Of a stretch of 64,000 bases of DNA, positions 49,960-57,827 are shown piece by piece. The stretch's first letter is position 1. Each line of letters starts with the position of its first letter. The notes under the pieces are model-generated. The model was not told the origin of the DNA. It saw only the letters and a program-made list of their open reading frames with translations, and did no database searches. Origin of the DNA: Marinibacterium profundimaris (GTDB taxonomy: Bacteria > Pseudomonadota > Alphaproteobacteria > Rhodobacterales > Rhodobacteraceae); NCBI RefSeq assembly GCF_002210095.1, contig NZ_AQQR01000015.1, positions 30,620-94,619 of the forward strand, in the 5' to 3' direction. A program made the translations under genes and the position numbers.

Positions 49960-50388
49960 TCACGCCTGGCTTTCGGCGGCATCAGGCTTTGATTGCACGT
50001 CATCGTCGGCGGCTGCCTTGGCTGCTTCTTCATCGGCCTTCCACCGATCGACCTGCTGCTGCGCGCGCTCTGCGACGCCTTCCGGTGCCTTGGCGTGCTT
50101 GAACATCCGGCGGCGGTTGGTGGCGGTGGCGAAGCAGCCGAGTTCGAAGAAGATTTCCTCGATTTGCTCGGGTGCGGCTTCTTCGAGCCAGTCGAGCCAA
50201 GCGTCGAAAGTTTCGGCAATGGCCATGCGGGCCTCTCGCTGGATCTTGTCGTTCTTGCGGGCCTTCTGGTCGGCGATATTGGCGATCGAAACCATCGCCT
50301 TCTGCATGCGAGCCTCCATGGCGGGGGTCATCTCGAACTGCGTCGAACGGGGCTTGCGGGCGGGTTTCTGGGACAGCGATTTCTTCAT
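49960..50388 (-). CDS. Hypothetical protein downstream of the relaxase gene
   Basis: The 142-residue protein is mostly helical and charged. A basic N-terminus (MKKSLSQKPARKPRSTQFEMT) is followed by AWLDWLEEAAPEQIEEIFFELGCFATATNRRRMF and an Ala/Asp-rich tail. No family is recognised. It lies on the same strand as the MobV-type relaxase 211 bases upstream and could be an accessory mobilisation or regulatory protein; this is from position only. Confidence 0.6.
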   Translation of the reverse strand: MKKSLSQKPARKPRSTQFEMTPAMEARMQKAMVSIANIADQKARKNDKIQREARMAIAETFDAWLDWLEEAAPEQIEEIFFELGCFATATNRRRMFKHAKAPEGVAERAQQQVDRWKADEEAAKAAADDDVQSKPDAAESQA

Positions 50389-50599
50389 TTGGAATACTCC
50401 GGGTTTGCGGTTGCGATGTCACCGGAGCCTTGGGTTTGCCGCCCGCCGCATCCGGCTTGCGCTTAATGTGGAGTCGAAAATTTTCGCGCTTCAGCGGACG
50501 GAAACGAGAAAATTGCACTTGCCAAGCCAAACGACTGAAAAGAAAACACTTCTTCTTCAGTAGGACCTTTCTGGTGAAAGAATCGGTACCTGTGCGCCA

Positions 50600-51829
50600 T
50601 CACTGCGGCTCCTCGAACCGTGAGTTCGGCCCCTTCGAACGCCCCTTCGCCCGCGGATCGAGCGCCATGATCTTCGCGGTCAGCGTTCGCCGGATCTGCG
50701 CAATCCGGTTCCGCTGGTCTTGCGAGATCGTGCGAGCGATCTCGAGGATGATTTCGTCTGCGGCCCTGATCTCCGCAATCTCGGACGCGATGTGCTCTTG
50801 CGCCTCACGACGCGCCTTCTCTTCGGCCATCGCACCGAGCCGCTTTGCAACTGCCCGGAAGGCCTTGCGCGCGGCAGCAAATCCGAGAGTTGCCTTCTTG
50901 ACCGATGGTTGCGTTTGGGGGTTCCCGTTTGCCTTGGCGCTCTTGGCCGGACGCCCGTCAGTGTCGATCTCGCCCGCCGCCACCGCCTCGGCAAAGGCCA
51001 GGACGGTTGCCGCGTCGTCTTCGCGTTCGACGAGATCGCGCTCGCGGGTCTCGACTTCAGCGGCCTTCTCGGCGAGGCGCTTTTCCTCTTTCGCGCGCCA
51101 CTCTGTGGGTCGGACATGCCGCGGATTGATCGGAGGTGTCCGACCGTCGTTCAGCGCGTCGCGGATGGCCTGCTTTCGTTTCTCGCCGCGCACCAGACCG
51201 ATTTCGCTGAACCACTCGCCGACGCTGTCCTGCGCGGCCTCGTAGTCCTTGATAAGCGGATGGATCGAGGGCTGCAGAACACGGCACTCGATCCCGTATT
51301 TCCTGACGGTCGCGCGCGGCATGATGACAGCGTGGATGTGATAGGCTTGTTCGTCGAGATCGGCGCGGGCATGGATGACGTCGTCGCCGAAGTTTTCGCG
51401 CAACCAGGCGACGGCCCGTTCCTCGAACAGTTCTTCGCGCGAGGTGCTGAACTCCACATCGCTGCTCTCGGTCTGCTCGAACCAGTCCTTGTTGGCAGTC
51501 AGGATGAGTTCGCGCATCGGTCCGTGCCGCGACGCCCGCCAGGGATCGCGGGGCCCTTCGATCCGCCGCTTCTCGAGATCCTTTCGCCGGTTCCGCCGGT
51601 CGAGGTCCTCGAGCTCAGCTGCGAAAGTCTCGACCTTCATCAGCTCAATCTCGGCACGCGCCTCTTCCGCCCAGATCTGTGAGCCGATCAGCCGACGGGG
51701 CTTCGGCTTGTTCCGGTCGATGTGTCCGAGGTCACCGCCCTTGCGATAGCGGTGGGCCTCGTAGCCACCGATATCGCTCGGGTCCATGCCCTCGAACCGC
51801 AGGACCACCGGGTGCTTCTTGCTTGCCAT
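50600..51829 (-). CDS. MobV-type relaxase / plasmid recombination enzyme
   Basis: The 409-residue protein resembles Mob_Pre relaxases, which nick DNA at an origin of transfer. HIDRNKPKPRRLIG appears early, LTANKDWFEQ mid-domain, and the metal-site motif ARADLDEQAYHIHAVIMP (H-x-D/E...HxH type) at about residues 152-169. A long charged coiled-coil-like C-terminal half follows. The start at 51829 has a strong GGAGGT site. There are no type IV secretion genes, so any transfer would depend on a helper. A strong cruciform lies 370-410 bases upstream. Confidence 0.82.
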   Translation of the reverse strand: MASKKHPVVLRFEGMDPSDIGGYEAHRYRKGGDLGHIDRNKPKPRRLIGSQIWAEEARAEIELMKVETFAAELEDLDRRNRRKDLEKRRIEGPRDPWRASRHGPMRELILTANKDWFEQTESSDVEFSTSREELFEERAVAWLRENFGDDVIHARADLDEQAYHIHAVIMPRATVRKYGIECRVLQPSIHPLIKDYEAAQDSVGEWFSEIGLVRGEKRKQAIRDALNDGRTPPINPRHVRPTEWRAKEEKRLAEKAAEVETRERDLVEREDDAATVLAFAEAVAAGEIDTDGRPAKSAKANGNPQTQPSVKKATLGFAAARKAFRAVAKRLGAMAEEKARREAQEHIASEIAEIRAADEIILEIARTISQDQRNRIAQIRRTLTAKIMALDPRAKGRSKGPNSRFEEPQ

Positions 51830-52465
51830 GTCTGACCTCCAAACGTTGAGGTCAGAAAATGGGTTGATGTTTTCCCGCACCGGAGAAACCGGCCAGACGC
51901 AGCCGCGAACGGATGTGTGGGGTCATTACTCACTAAACAGCCCGCACTTCGGCACCTGCGGTGCCTGCGTTCGGCCTGCCGTTCGCCCGGGGCGCTGCCC
52001 CGGAACCCCGCCCGCCGGGGGCGCCTGTGCGGCGAGCACTCCTCCGCGGAGGGCGGCAAGGTCATCGTTCCGCACTCCCCTTGCAACCCCTGCTCCCGGG
52101 GGAGCGTCGTTCCGCACTCCTCCCCCGAACCCCCGCCTGCTCGCAGGGGCCGTTCGCCACGCCCCTGCACCCCGAGGCCGTTAGTGCGAGGCGCACCGCG
52201 CCGGAGAAGAGAACGCTTTTCGGAGCGTTCTCATCACCGGCGCCGGTCGGGGTAATGATGATGGGTTTCCAGACATTCGCGGCGGTCCGCTCGAATGGCG
52301 GCGATCCGCATGTAGCCGTTCACTAACTGACCTGATCGGAGCACACCACTTCGTCGCATTTGCGACGTCGACGCGCTGTCCAAAAGCAAAACCTCATGAT
52401 GCGTCCCCCCTTGCCAGCGAGGCCACTCAGTCCGATAACTAAGCGACCAATGTGCGAGGCTGGTT
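51830..52465. other. Upstream region of the relaxase and reverse transcriptase genes
   Basis: These 636 bases lie between two divergently transcribed genes and show no protein-coding gene. The first part (51930-52200) is GC-rich and low in complexity. A two-tier inverted repeat sits at about 52198-52243. From about 52250 the base composition becomes AT-richer towards the reverse transcriptase gene; this last 200 bases could hold a promoter and a non-coding RNA, but I cannot define one. Confidence 0.5.
52198..52243. other. Two-tier inverted repeat, candidate oriT or terminator
   Basis: The inner stem is GAGAACGCT (52209-52217) pairing with AGCGTTCTC (52224-52232) around TTTCGG. An outer stem, CGCCGG with CCGGCG, flanks it after four unpaired bases on each side. 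Its place upstream of a MobV relaxase suggests an origin of transfer, but a terminator or replication structure is equally possible. Confidence 0.45.
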
Positions 52466-54280
52466 TTGCAATCTCCGAACTTTCAGTTTCTACAAAGTGA
52501 TATCAAGGACGTCTTCGATATAAGCCTCTTGAAGGAGGAGTGGAAGAAGCGAACGAAGCCGCAAATACGGAAGCAGCTCATATTCGACGCGGTTGAATAT
52601 AGAGACATTGACCAAGATATAACTCGTCTACTTCAACGCGTACACAGGGAGGTCAGTGAGGGCAACTATGTCGTACGCATGCCAAAGAGGTATCTGGCTG
52701 AGAAGTCTCGCGGCCTTTGCCGACAAATGACTTTGATACACCCAAAAGACCTACTCGTTCTGGAAAGGCTCTCCAGGTCGGTGTACTTTGAGTTGAAGCA
52801 TAAAGCTCCAAGCAAGTCAGCTTTTTTCGAGCCCGATGATGGAAAATTCACGAAGGGTTTTAAGCAAAGCGACTTCGAGTACGGATCATTTGCAAGCTGG
52901 AAGAAGTTTCAAAAGAGCATCTTTGGCTTTGCAAAGGAGAACAACTACATCGTAATAACCGACGTCGCGAATTTCTACGACTTTATCAACTTTCAGCACC
53001 TTAGAAACATCGTCTCTTCCCTGGCAGACATCCGCGAGTCCATTCTCGACCTGCTGATCCATGTGCTGAACCGCCTGACATGGACGCCAGATTTCATGCC
53101 TTTGACACAAGTCGGCATGCCTCAAATTGAGACATCAGCAACACGTGTTTTGGCGAACGCTATGCTCTACGAGGTGGACAAGCTTTGCGAGCACTCAGCG
53201 GTGTCTAACTACGCCAGATTTATGGACGACATGGATATCGGCGTGAGTTCTGTTGAGAAAGCAAAGGTCATTGTTCGAGATATTGATCTAACCCTACAAT
53301 CACGCCAACTCAGGCTCAACTCCTCGAAGACTCAAATACTATCACAGCAGGAGGCATTCGCTCATTTCTGTATTTCGGAGAATTTGACGCTCTCACGGGT
53401 AGAGGCGCTTATCGAGAAGAAACGATTCTTAAAGTTCGCCAAGGCGATCTTAACCTCGAAATATGAGGCTTGGCTTGATCGGACCTCTGCTGGCGGTCCG
53501 AGCGAGAAATCGCGTTTCATTAGGGGCAATGGCCCAAAGATCTATAAACATGTATTGACTTTGATCTACGAAGCAGGTGGAAGCGTCAGTGAAGAGGACC
53601 TCCTCTGGCAGGTCGAGCATAATCCCTCAATGCGGCCAACAGCACTGCGATACCTCTCCAGAACGAGTAGAGGAAATACAGTCCTCAAGAAATTGATCGC
53701 AATGGTGAGAAGCGGCGTGTTCGTTGACGATGCTGCATACGTAGATGTGGCGGGCTTCATGCTTCACGCCAAGTTTCGCAAGACCAAAGCATGCACACTT
53801 CGGGCGGAAGAATTCTGCAAACACGCCGCGTCAACGAGCGATATTGGCTTGCACTGTGCAATATTCGTGTCAGCTCGCTTTCTAGATCGCCCACAAATAC
53901 AATGCCTTCTGGATGACAATATCGAGCGAATTTCAGACGACTTCTGGCTCAGCCGGGCCGCTGCGGGGCTGACGTCTCTGTTCATTGGTGAATCCGAATG
54001 GGGTCAGTATCTTGACTTCATTCGCAAGCTGAACTCGCAAGATGCCGACGATGTATACGAGTATCTACTGTCGGTAAGTAGCTCGACCAGCTTTAGCCAA
54101 TCGCTCAAAGCTTACATCAAAGCTCCAAATCACACCTTTCCTCAGGCACTCTTCTTTCCCAAGGTCTTGATCCTACTGGCCGCCGCGAAGAATGGCAGCA
54201 GCGCTTCATTGGCTCCCAACCTACATGTGGATCATCCTGCGCTCAAGAAGGATCCCTACTACGCTCAAATGGGTTTTTGA
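52466..54280 (+). CDS. Reverse transcriptase of the unknown-group/abortive-infection type
   Basis: The 604-residue protein has a complete RT palm: motif A ITDVANFYDFIN with Asp166, motif B VGMPQIETSATRVLANAML starting at Gly217, the catalytic motif C YARFMDDMDIG with Asp254 and Asp255 (FMDD form of YxDD), and motif D LRLNSSKTQIL. The remaining 270 residues are alpha-helical with no group II intron maturase, endonuclease or nitrilase domain. This layout fits the UG/Abi RTs that act in phage defence (DRT systems). The gene is visibly AT-richer than its surroundings, indicating recent transfer. The class cannot be fixed without alignment. It is convergent with the membrane/cupin pair. Confidence 0.83.
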   Translation: MQSPNFQFLQSDIKDVFDISLLKEEWKKRTKPQIRKQLIFDAVEYRDIDQDITRLLQRVHREVSEGNYVVRMPKRYLAEKSRGLCRQMTLIHPKDLLVLERLSRSVYFELKHKAPSKSAFFEPDDGKFTKGFKQSDFEYGSFASWKKFQKSIFGFAKENNYIVITDVANFYDFINFQHLRNIVSSLADIRESILDLLIHVLNRLTWTPDFMPLTQVGMPQIETSATRVLANAMLYEVDKLCEHSAVSNYARFMDDMDIGVSSVEKAKVIVRDIDLTLQSRQLRLNSSKTQILSQQEAFAHFCISENLTLSRVEALIEKKRFLKFAKAILTSKYEAWLDRTSAGGPSEKSRFIRGNGPKIYKHVLTLIYEAGGSVSEEDLLWQVEHNPSMRPTALRYLSRTSRGNTVLKKLIAMVRSGVFVDDAAYVDVAGFMLHAKFRKTKACTLRAEEFCKHAASTSDIGLHCAIFVSARFLDRPQIQCLLDDNIERISDDFWLSRAAAGLTSLFIGESEWGQYLDFIRKLNSQDADDVYEYLLSVSSSTSFSQSLKAYIKAPNHTFPQALFFPKVLILLAAAKNGSSASLAPNLHVDHPALKKDPYYAQMGF

Positions 54281-54492
54281 CCCAGGGTCGTCTACAGCAT
54301 CAAGCCTCCCACGCCGCAGCATCGGAAAGGTCGCGAGAGACTGAAAGTGACTCACAGCCGCCATTCGCTGCGCAACGAACGATTAGCGACTGTGAGCTAA
54401 GTGTCGACAGCAAGATTTGGCGACTACGTTCACGAAGGCAAGAAGCAGCATTCGAGACAGATCGGTTAAAATAAATCGCGCCCGGCTGCCTA

Positions 54493-55035
54493 TCAAAATG
54501 CAATTAAGTCATTTTCACGAAGTATCTCGAATATCTCAGAAGACTCGGTATCACTAACCTGCCTCCGCAAGAATGGAGATTCCTCAGATCCGTAGCTGAA
54601 TATTTTCTGCCCTTGATGCCTCATTCTTACATGAGTCACGCACGGGCTATCCATATTTTTAGCGCGGTGTATCGTTCCGGCCTTAATAAAGTAGTGCTGC
54701 CCCGCACCGCAGGTAAAGTTTACCACCTCTGATATTGCTCCAAGCCTCCCCGTCTCATGCAGTATCGACCTACCATCATCGTAGGTCACCGAAAATTCCT
54801 TCAGGTTTGCCTCTCTATCCGGAACGAACTCAGCTATATAGTTCTTAATAGATCCAGCGAGAACGTTGGAGTCCAAGTCGAACTCATGGGTGTGCCACGT
54901 GTTATCTGCCGAGAAATCGGCATTTTCGCTGTAAACATGAAGGCGACGGGTCACTTCGCCAGAGGACAAAACCAAATAGTAAAAGCCAAGCGGGTGAACG
55001 CGAAAACTCCGAATGTGACGCTTTTCAACTTTCAT
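54493..55035 (-). CDS. Cupin-like protein of unknown function
   Basis: The 180-residue protein looks like a single beta-barrel: TWHTHEFDLDSNVLAGSIKNYIAEF and HYFIKAGTIHRAKNMDSPCVTHVRMRH contain histidines placed as in cupin metal sites. No signal peptide is present. The start overlaps the stop of the membrane-protein gene upstream by four bases, so both are made together. It is AT-rich like the reverse transcriptase gene that converges on it. The function is unknown; a ligand sensor or small-molecule enzyme is possible. Confidence 0.6.
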   Translation of the reverse strand: MKVEKRHIRSFRVHPLGFYYLVLSSGEVTRRLHVYSENADFSADNTWHTHEFDLDSNVLAGSIKNYIAEFVPDREANLKEFSVTYDDGRSILHETGRLGAISEVVNFTCGAGQHYFIKAGTIHRAKNMDSPCVTHVRMRHQGQKIFSYGSEESPFLRRQVSDTESSEIFEILRENDLIAF

Positions 55036-55964
55036 TTGTAGCGGTGATCCTTCGGCTTGATTATAGAGAATATCTCCTCACGATACTCTCTGACTCTATC
55101 TTCTGGGAAGCCAAAGCTGAGAAGCGCTTCTACGGGAATGTCTTCATCGCCGGCACGGTGCTTTTTCCACTGGTAGGCGGACAAATCAACTGTCCGAGAT
55201 AGCTCCACCTCACTGATAATCATTGAGCGAAACATTTCAAAAAATTGGCTCTGTCTTGAAAATTTTAGCGCATATAGAGACTTGTCGTCTTCGGTAAGGA
55301 TTGCACCTCGATCCGACATATCTATTCGGAATGATGGTATGAAGTTTGATAAGCAAACTCGAACTTTGAGGTTTCGATTGTTCGCGGCAGCCAAGGCACA
55401 TGCCGCAGAGGTGGCGACTGCATTCTTGAATAGCTTGTCTTTCCCGTCATTCTCCCCCAGAATACCTACCATATCTTCATAGACCTCGGACAGATTTTTT
55501 ATTTGAGGGTCAGGCAGCAGAATAGTGACATCTATGGTTTTCCGAGCCTTTCGCGCGTTGTCACTCAACCGTTGAAGCGTTTCGGCCCGGAAGTATGTCG
55601 CTGATCTCGCCCAAAGAAAGTAGAACGCCGTATCTTCAGGCAGTTCCTTTATCTCATCGGATATATCCCCAGGTCGCAGCGTTTCGATCTCCGGTCTCTC
55701 GATATCCTCTCGGATAAAATAAATATATGCGCCGTAGACAACCAGAACAGTTAGAGCTGCGGAAAAGAGGTTGGATGACACGGACCGAATGAAATTTGAC
55801 CATGTATTCTCCGGCTCCAACAGAGATGCAGACCAATAGGAAAGAGCTGTAACAGCGGCCAGAATGATAAACGTCCAAATGAACCGCCTGCGGGCGGATC
55901 GTGAGCCAAGATCGTTTAACACATTAAGGCTGATATATTTACTTGCGCGCGGCTTCGAGGGCAT
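55032..55964 (-). CDS. Two-helix membrane protein with a cytosolic domain
   Basis: The 310-residue protein has two predicted membrane helices (FIWTFIILAAVTALSYW near residues 28-46 and LFSAALTVLVVYGAYIYFI near 66-84) and a cytosolic region of about 225 residues. That region contains KTIDVTILLPDPQ and LKVRVCLSNFIPSFRIDMSDRGAIL, which loosely resemble PLD-like/DUF5919 folds without visible catalytic HKD motifs. AGGATGG precedes the ATG. Membrane proteins with two N-terminal helices are common effectors of defence systems; together with the cupin protein this may be such a module. The domain guess is weak. Confidence 0.6.
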   Translation of the reverse strand: MPSKPRASKYISLNVLNDLGSRSARRRFIWTFIILAAVTALSYWSASLLEPENTWSNFIRSVSSNLFSAALTVLVVYGAYIYFIREDIERPEIETLRPGDISDEIKELPEDTAFYFLWARSATYFRAETLQRLSDNARKARKTIDVTILLPDPQIKNLSEVYEDMVGILGENDGKDKLFKNAVATSAACALAAANNRNLKVRVCLSNFIPSFRIDMSDRGAILTEDDKSLYALKFSRQSQFFEMFRSMIISEVELSRTVDLSAYQWKKHRAGDEDIPVEALLSFGFPEDRVREYREEIFSIIKPKDHRYK

Positions 55965-56404
55965 TTGCCATCCTGTTTATGTCCCAAATACAACTGATAA
56001 GGTGTGCCGTGTGCTACTGCAACTGCGCCGTCTTCTAGTGCGAGGCCGTGGATGTTTTCCTTGGGTGTATCCTGAATAAATCAACCAGTTTGCGCTGTAG
56101 ACAGTCGCATCGGCAGCCTTGGGCTGTATGACGCAGCGCGCTACTCTGGTAAGGTCGTCGGCTTTGGGCCGTTTCACGACACTTTTGTGGTGCCGTTCGT
56201 GGCGCGCATGCCTCTTCTTCTGCGTCCGGCTGTGGCTCTCCGATCCTCCATGGGCAGATTTTGCCCAGAGGGCCCCCCCTCTCGGCGCTCTCCCGATTTG
56301 GCTGTGGTTCAGCCGCGCGGTCTTTGTGACGCGCAGCTGAACCACCGCCTTGAGTAGATAGGCTTTCCCGCTGGCGTCGTTTTCCCACGCCACAGGAGGC
56401 CCTC
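55965..56404. other. Intergenic region with hairpin
   Basis: In these 440 bases I see no gene. An inverted repeat GGTTCAGC (56306-56313) with GCTGAACC (56336-56343), extended by a CGCG pair, lies 60 bases before the PemK-like gene. AGGAGG at the end is the ribosome-binding site of that gene. Confidence 0.45.
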
Positions 56405-56902
56405 ATGTATCATCATCCCCAGCCTTTCACGCCGGTTGCGACAAGCGCGGATTTGCTGCGCGGCGACGTCGTGCTGTTCCGCTTTCCTCTCGCCAAAGAG
56501 GATGACGAAGCCGGCGCGCCGAAGCGCCGTCCCTGCCTGGTGCTCGACACGCTGGCCAAGGGCGACGATCGCTTCGTCGAGATCGCCTACGGCACCTCCG
56601 CCGATACGCGCGCGAACCGCGGCTACGAGGTCATCGTAAAGCAACCCTCCGCGCGGGAGACAGCCGGGCTGTCGAAGCCCACGCGGTTCGTCTGCGCACG
56701 GCGCATCATCGTGCACGTGAACCACAGCGGCTTCCATGGCCGGACCAAGGGCCCGCAGATCATCGGCCGCCTGGACGAAGCCCTTCTGGAGCGGATGAAC
56801 GCTATCCGGGCGCGCATCCAGGCCGAAGCCGACATTGCCGCCTACTACCGCGAAGAACAGCGGCGGGAAGAGCAGGCGCGCGAAGACCGCGGTTTCCAAT
56901 AG
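56405..56902 (+). CDS. PemK/MazF-like protein
   Basis: The 165-residue protein has the CcdB/PemK-like barrel signature: LLRGDVVLFRFPLAKEDDEAGAPKRRPCLVLDTL near the N-terminus, FVEIAYGTS and KPTRFVCARRIIVHVN. It is longer than MazF because of a helical C-terminus ending in EEQRREEQAREDRGFQ. A strong AGGAGG precedes the ATG. No canonical MazE/PemI antitoxin adjoins it; the next gene could be a non-standard partner. It may be an endoribonuclease toxin or a domesticated relative. Confidence 0.7.
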   Translation: MYHHPQPFTPVATSADLLRGDVVLFRFPLAKEDDEAGAPKRRPCLVLDTLAKGDDRFVEIAYGTSADTRANRGYEVIVKQPSARETAGLSKPTRFVCARRIIVHVNHSGFHGRTKGPQIIGRLDEALLERMNAIRARIQAEADIAAYYREEQRREEQAREDRGFQ

Positions 56903-56957
56903 GGAACCGCGCTCTCGCCGCTGCTCCTCCCCTCTCGATCAACACAAGGAAAGACCA

Positions 56958-57398
56958 ATGGATATGCCATTCAAATCCGCCTCCGAGATCACCGCCATGG
57001 CTGCCTCGTGCTTCCCGCTGGCGCGGGCCGCTGCCACCGGGATCGACCAGGATGTGCTCGACCTCGTAGCGCCGAAGCCGAAGCAGGAGGCGAAGAAGCT
57101 CGCCGCGCTGCTGCGGGCCGGCAAGATCTTCGACAAGGGCATTCTGGCGATGCTCCACGAGCTGGTCGGCGTTCTCGACGCCGAGATCGCCGAGGGCACC
57201 TACGTCGAGACGCGCTACGACCACAGCCCGGAGAACGTCTCCGACTACAAGACCTGGGGCCAGGAACGGCTCACGCCGGAGGCTGACCGCCTCTCGAACG
57301 CCCTCGCCGTGGTCATCGAGCTCTACGCCACCCTCTCGGCGGTGCACGACATCCTGCGCGCCGAGAAAGCCCTGGAGGGGCTGCGCGCAGCAGCCTGA
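56958..57398 (+). CDS. Hypothetical protein after the PemK-like gene
   Basis: The 146-residue protein (MDMPFKSASEITAMAASCFPL...) is helical; no family is recognised. It contains EAKKLAALLRAGKIFDKGILAMLHELVGVL and ends in helices rich in Ala and Leu. The ATG at 56958 follows AAGGAAAG. It lies 55 bases after the PemK-like gene on the same strand and could be its partner, but this is not supported by sequence. Confidence 0.55.
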   Translation: MDMPFKSASEITAMAASCFPLARAAATGIDQDVLDLVAPKPKQEAKKLAALLRAGKIFDKGILAMLHELVGVLDAEIAEGTYVETRYDHSPENVSDYKTWGQERLTPEADRLSNALAVVIELYATLSAVHDILRAEKALEGLRAAA

Positions 57399-57586
57399 GG
57401 AAACACGCGGGCCGGAACACCCGCGTCAGGGCGCGCCGACGAACCTTCTGCTGCTACAGATGTCGGCGCGCCCGCCAAATGAGAAGCCCGTGCAGGTCCT
57501 GCCTGCACGGGCTCGTCAATCACACCCGAGGGCGCTGCTCTCGCCAGTCTGTCGGTTTTCGGTGTCCACAGCCGAAGGAGAAGCGC

Positions 57587-57778
57587 ATGGCCCTCGCGAA
57601 CCTGATCGACCTCATCGCCGAAGTTGCCGCCAAGCGGACTGCCCGGGAGGGCAACACGAAGGCGGACACTCCGGACGCGGTAGTCGCGTTGTGCCGGTGG
57701 ATTCGGGCCGATTTATGGAACGCCCGTCATATTTTCATCCGGATTTCCGTGTTTGGACTGAGACTGGACAGCGCGTGA
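57587..57778 (+). CDS. Small hypothetical protein before the serine recombinase
   Basis: A 63-residue frame begins MALANLIDLIAEVAAKRTAREGN with a strong AAGGAGAAG site ahead of the ATG, 50 bases before the recombinase start. No family is recognised. Good translation signals and position suggest that it is expressed with the recombinase; it could be a truncated remnant, as its C-terminus (FIRISVFGLRLDSA) reads less like an ordered fold. Confidence 0.45.
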   Translation: MALANLIDLIAEVAAKRTAREGNTKADTPDAVVALCRWIRADLWNARHIFIRISVFGLRLDSA

Positions 57779-57827
57779 CGAATGCGTCAGCTTCTGTCGC
57801 CCGGCCGCCCCCTGTTGAAGGTTTCGA

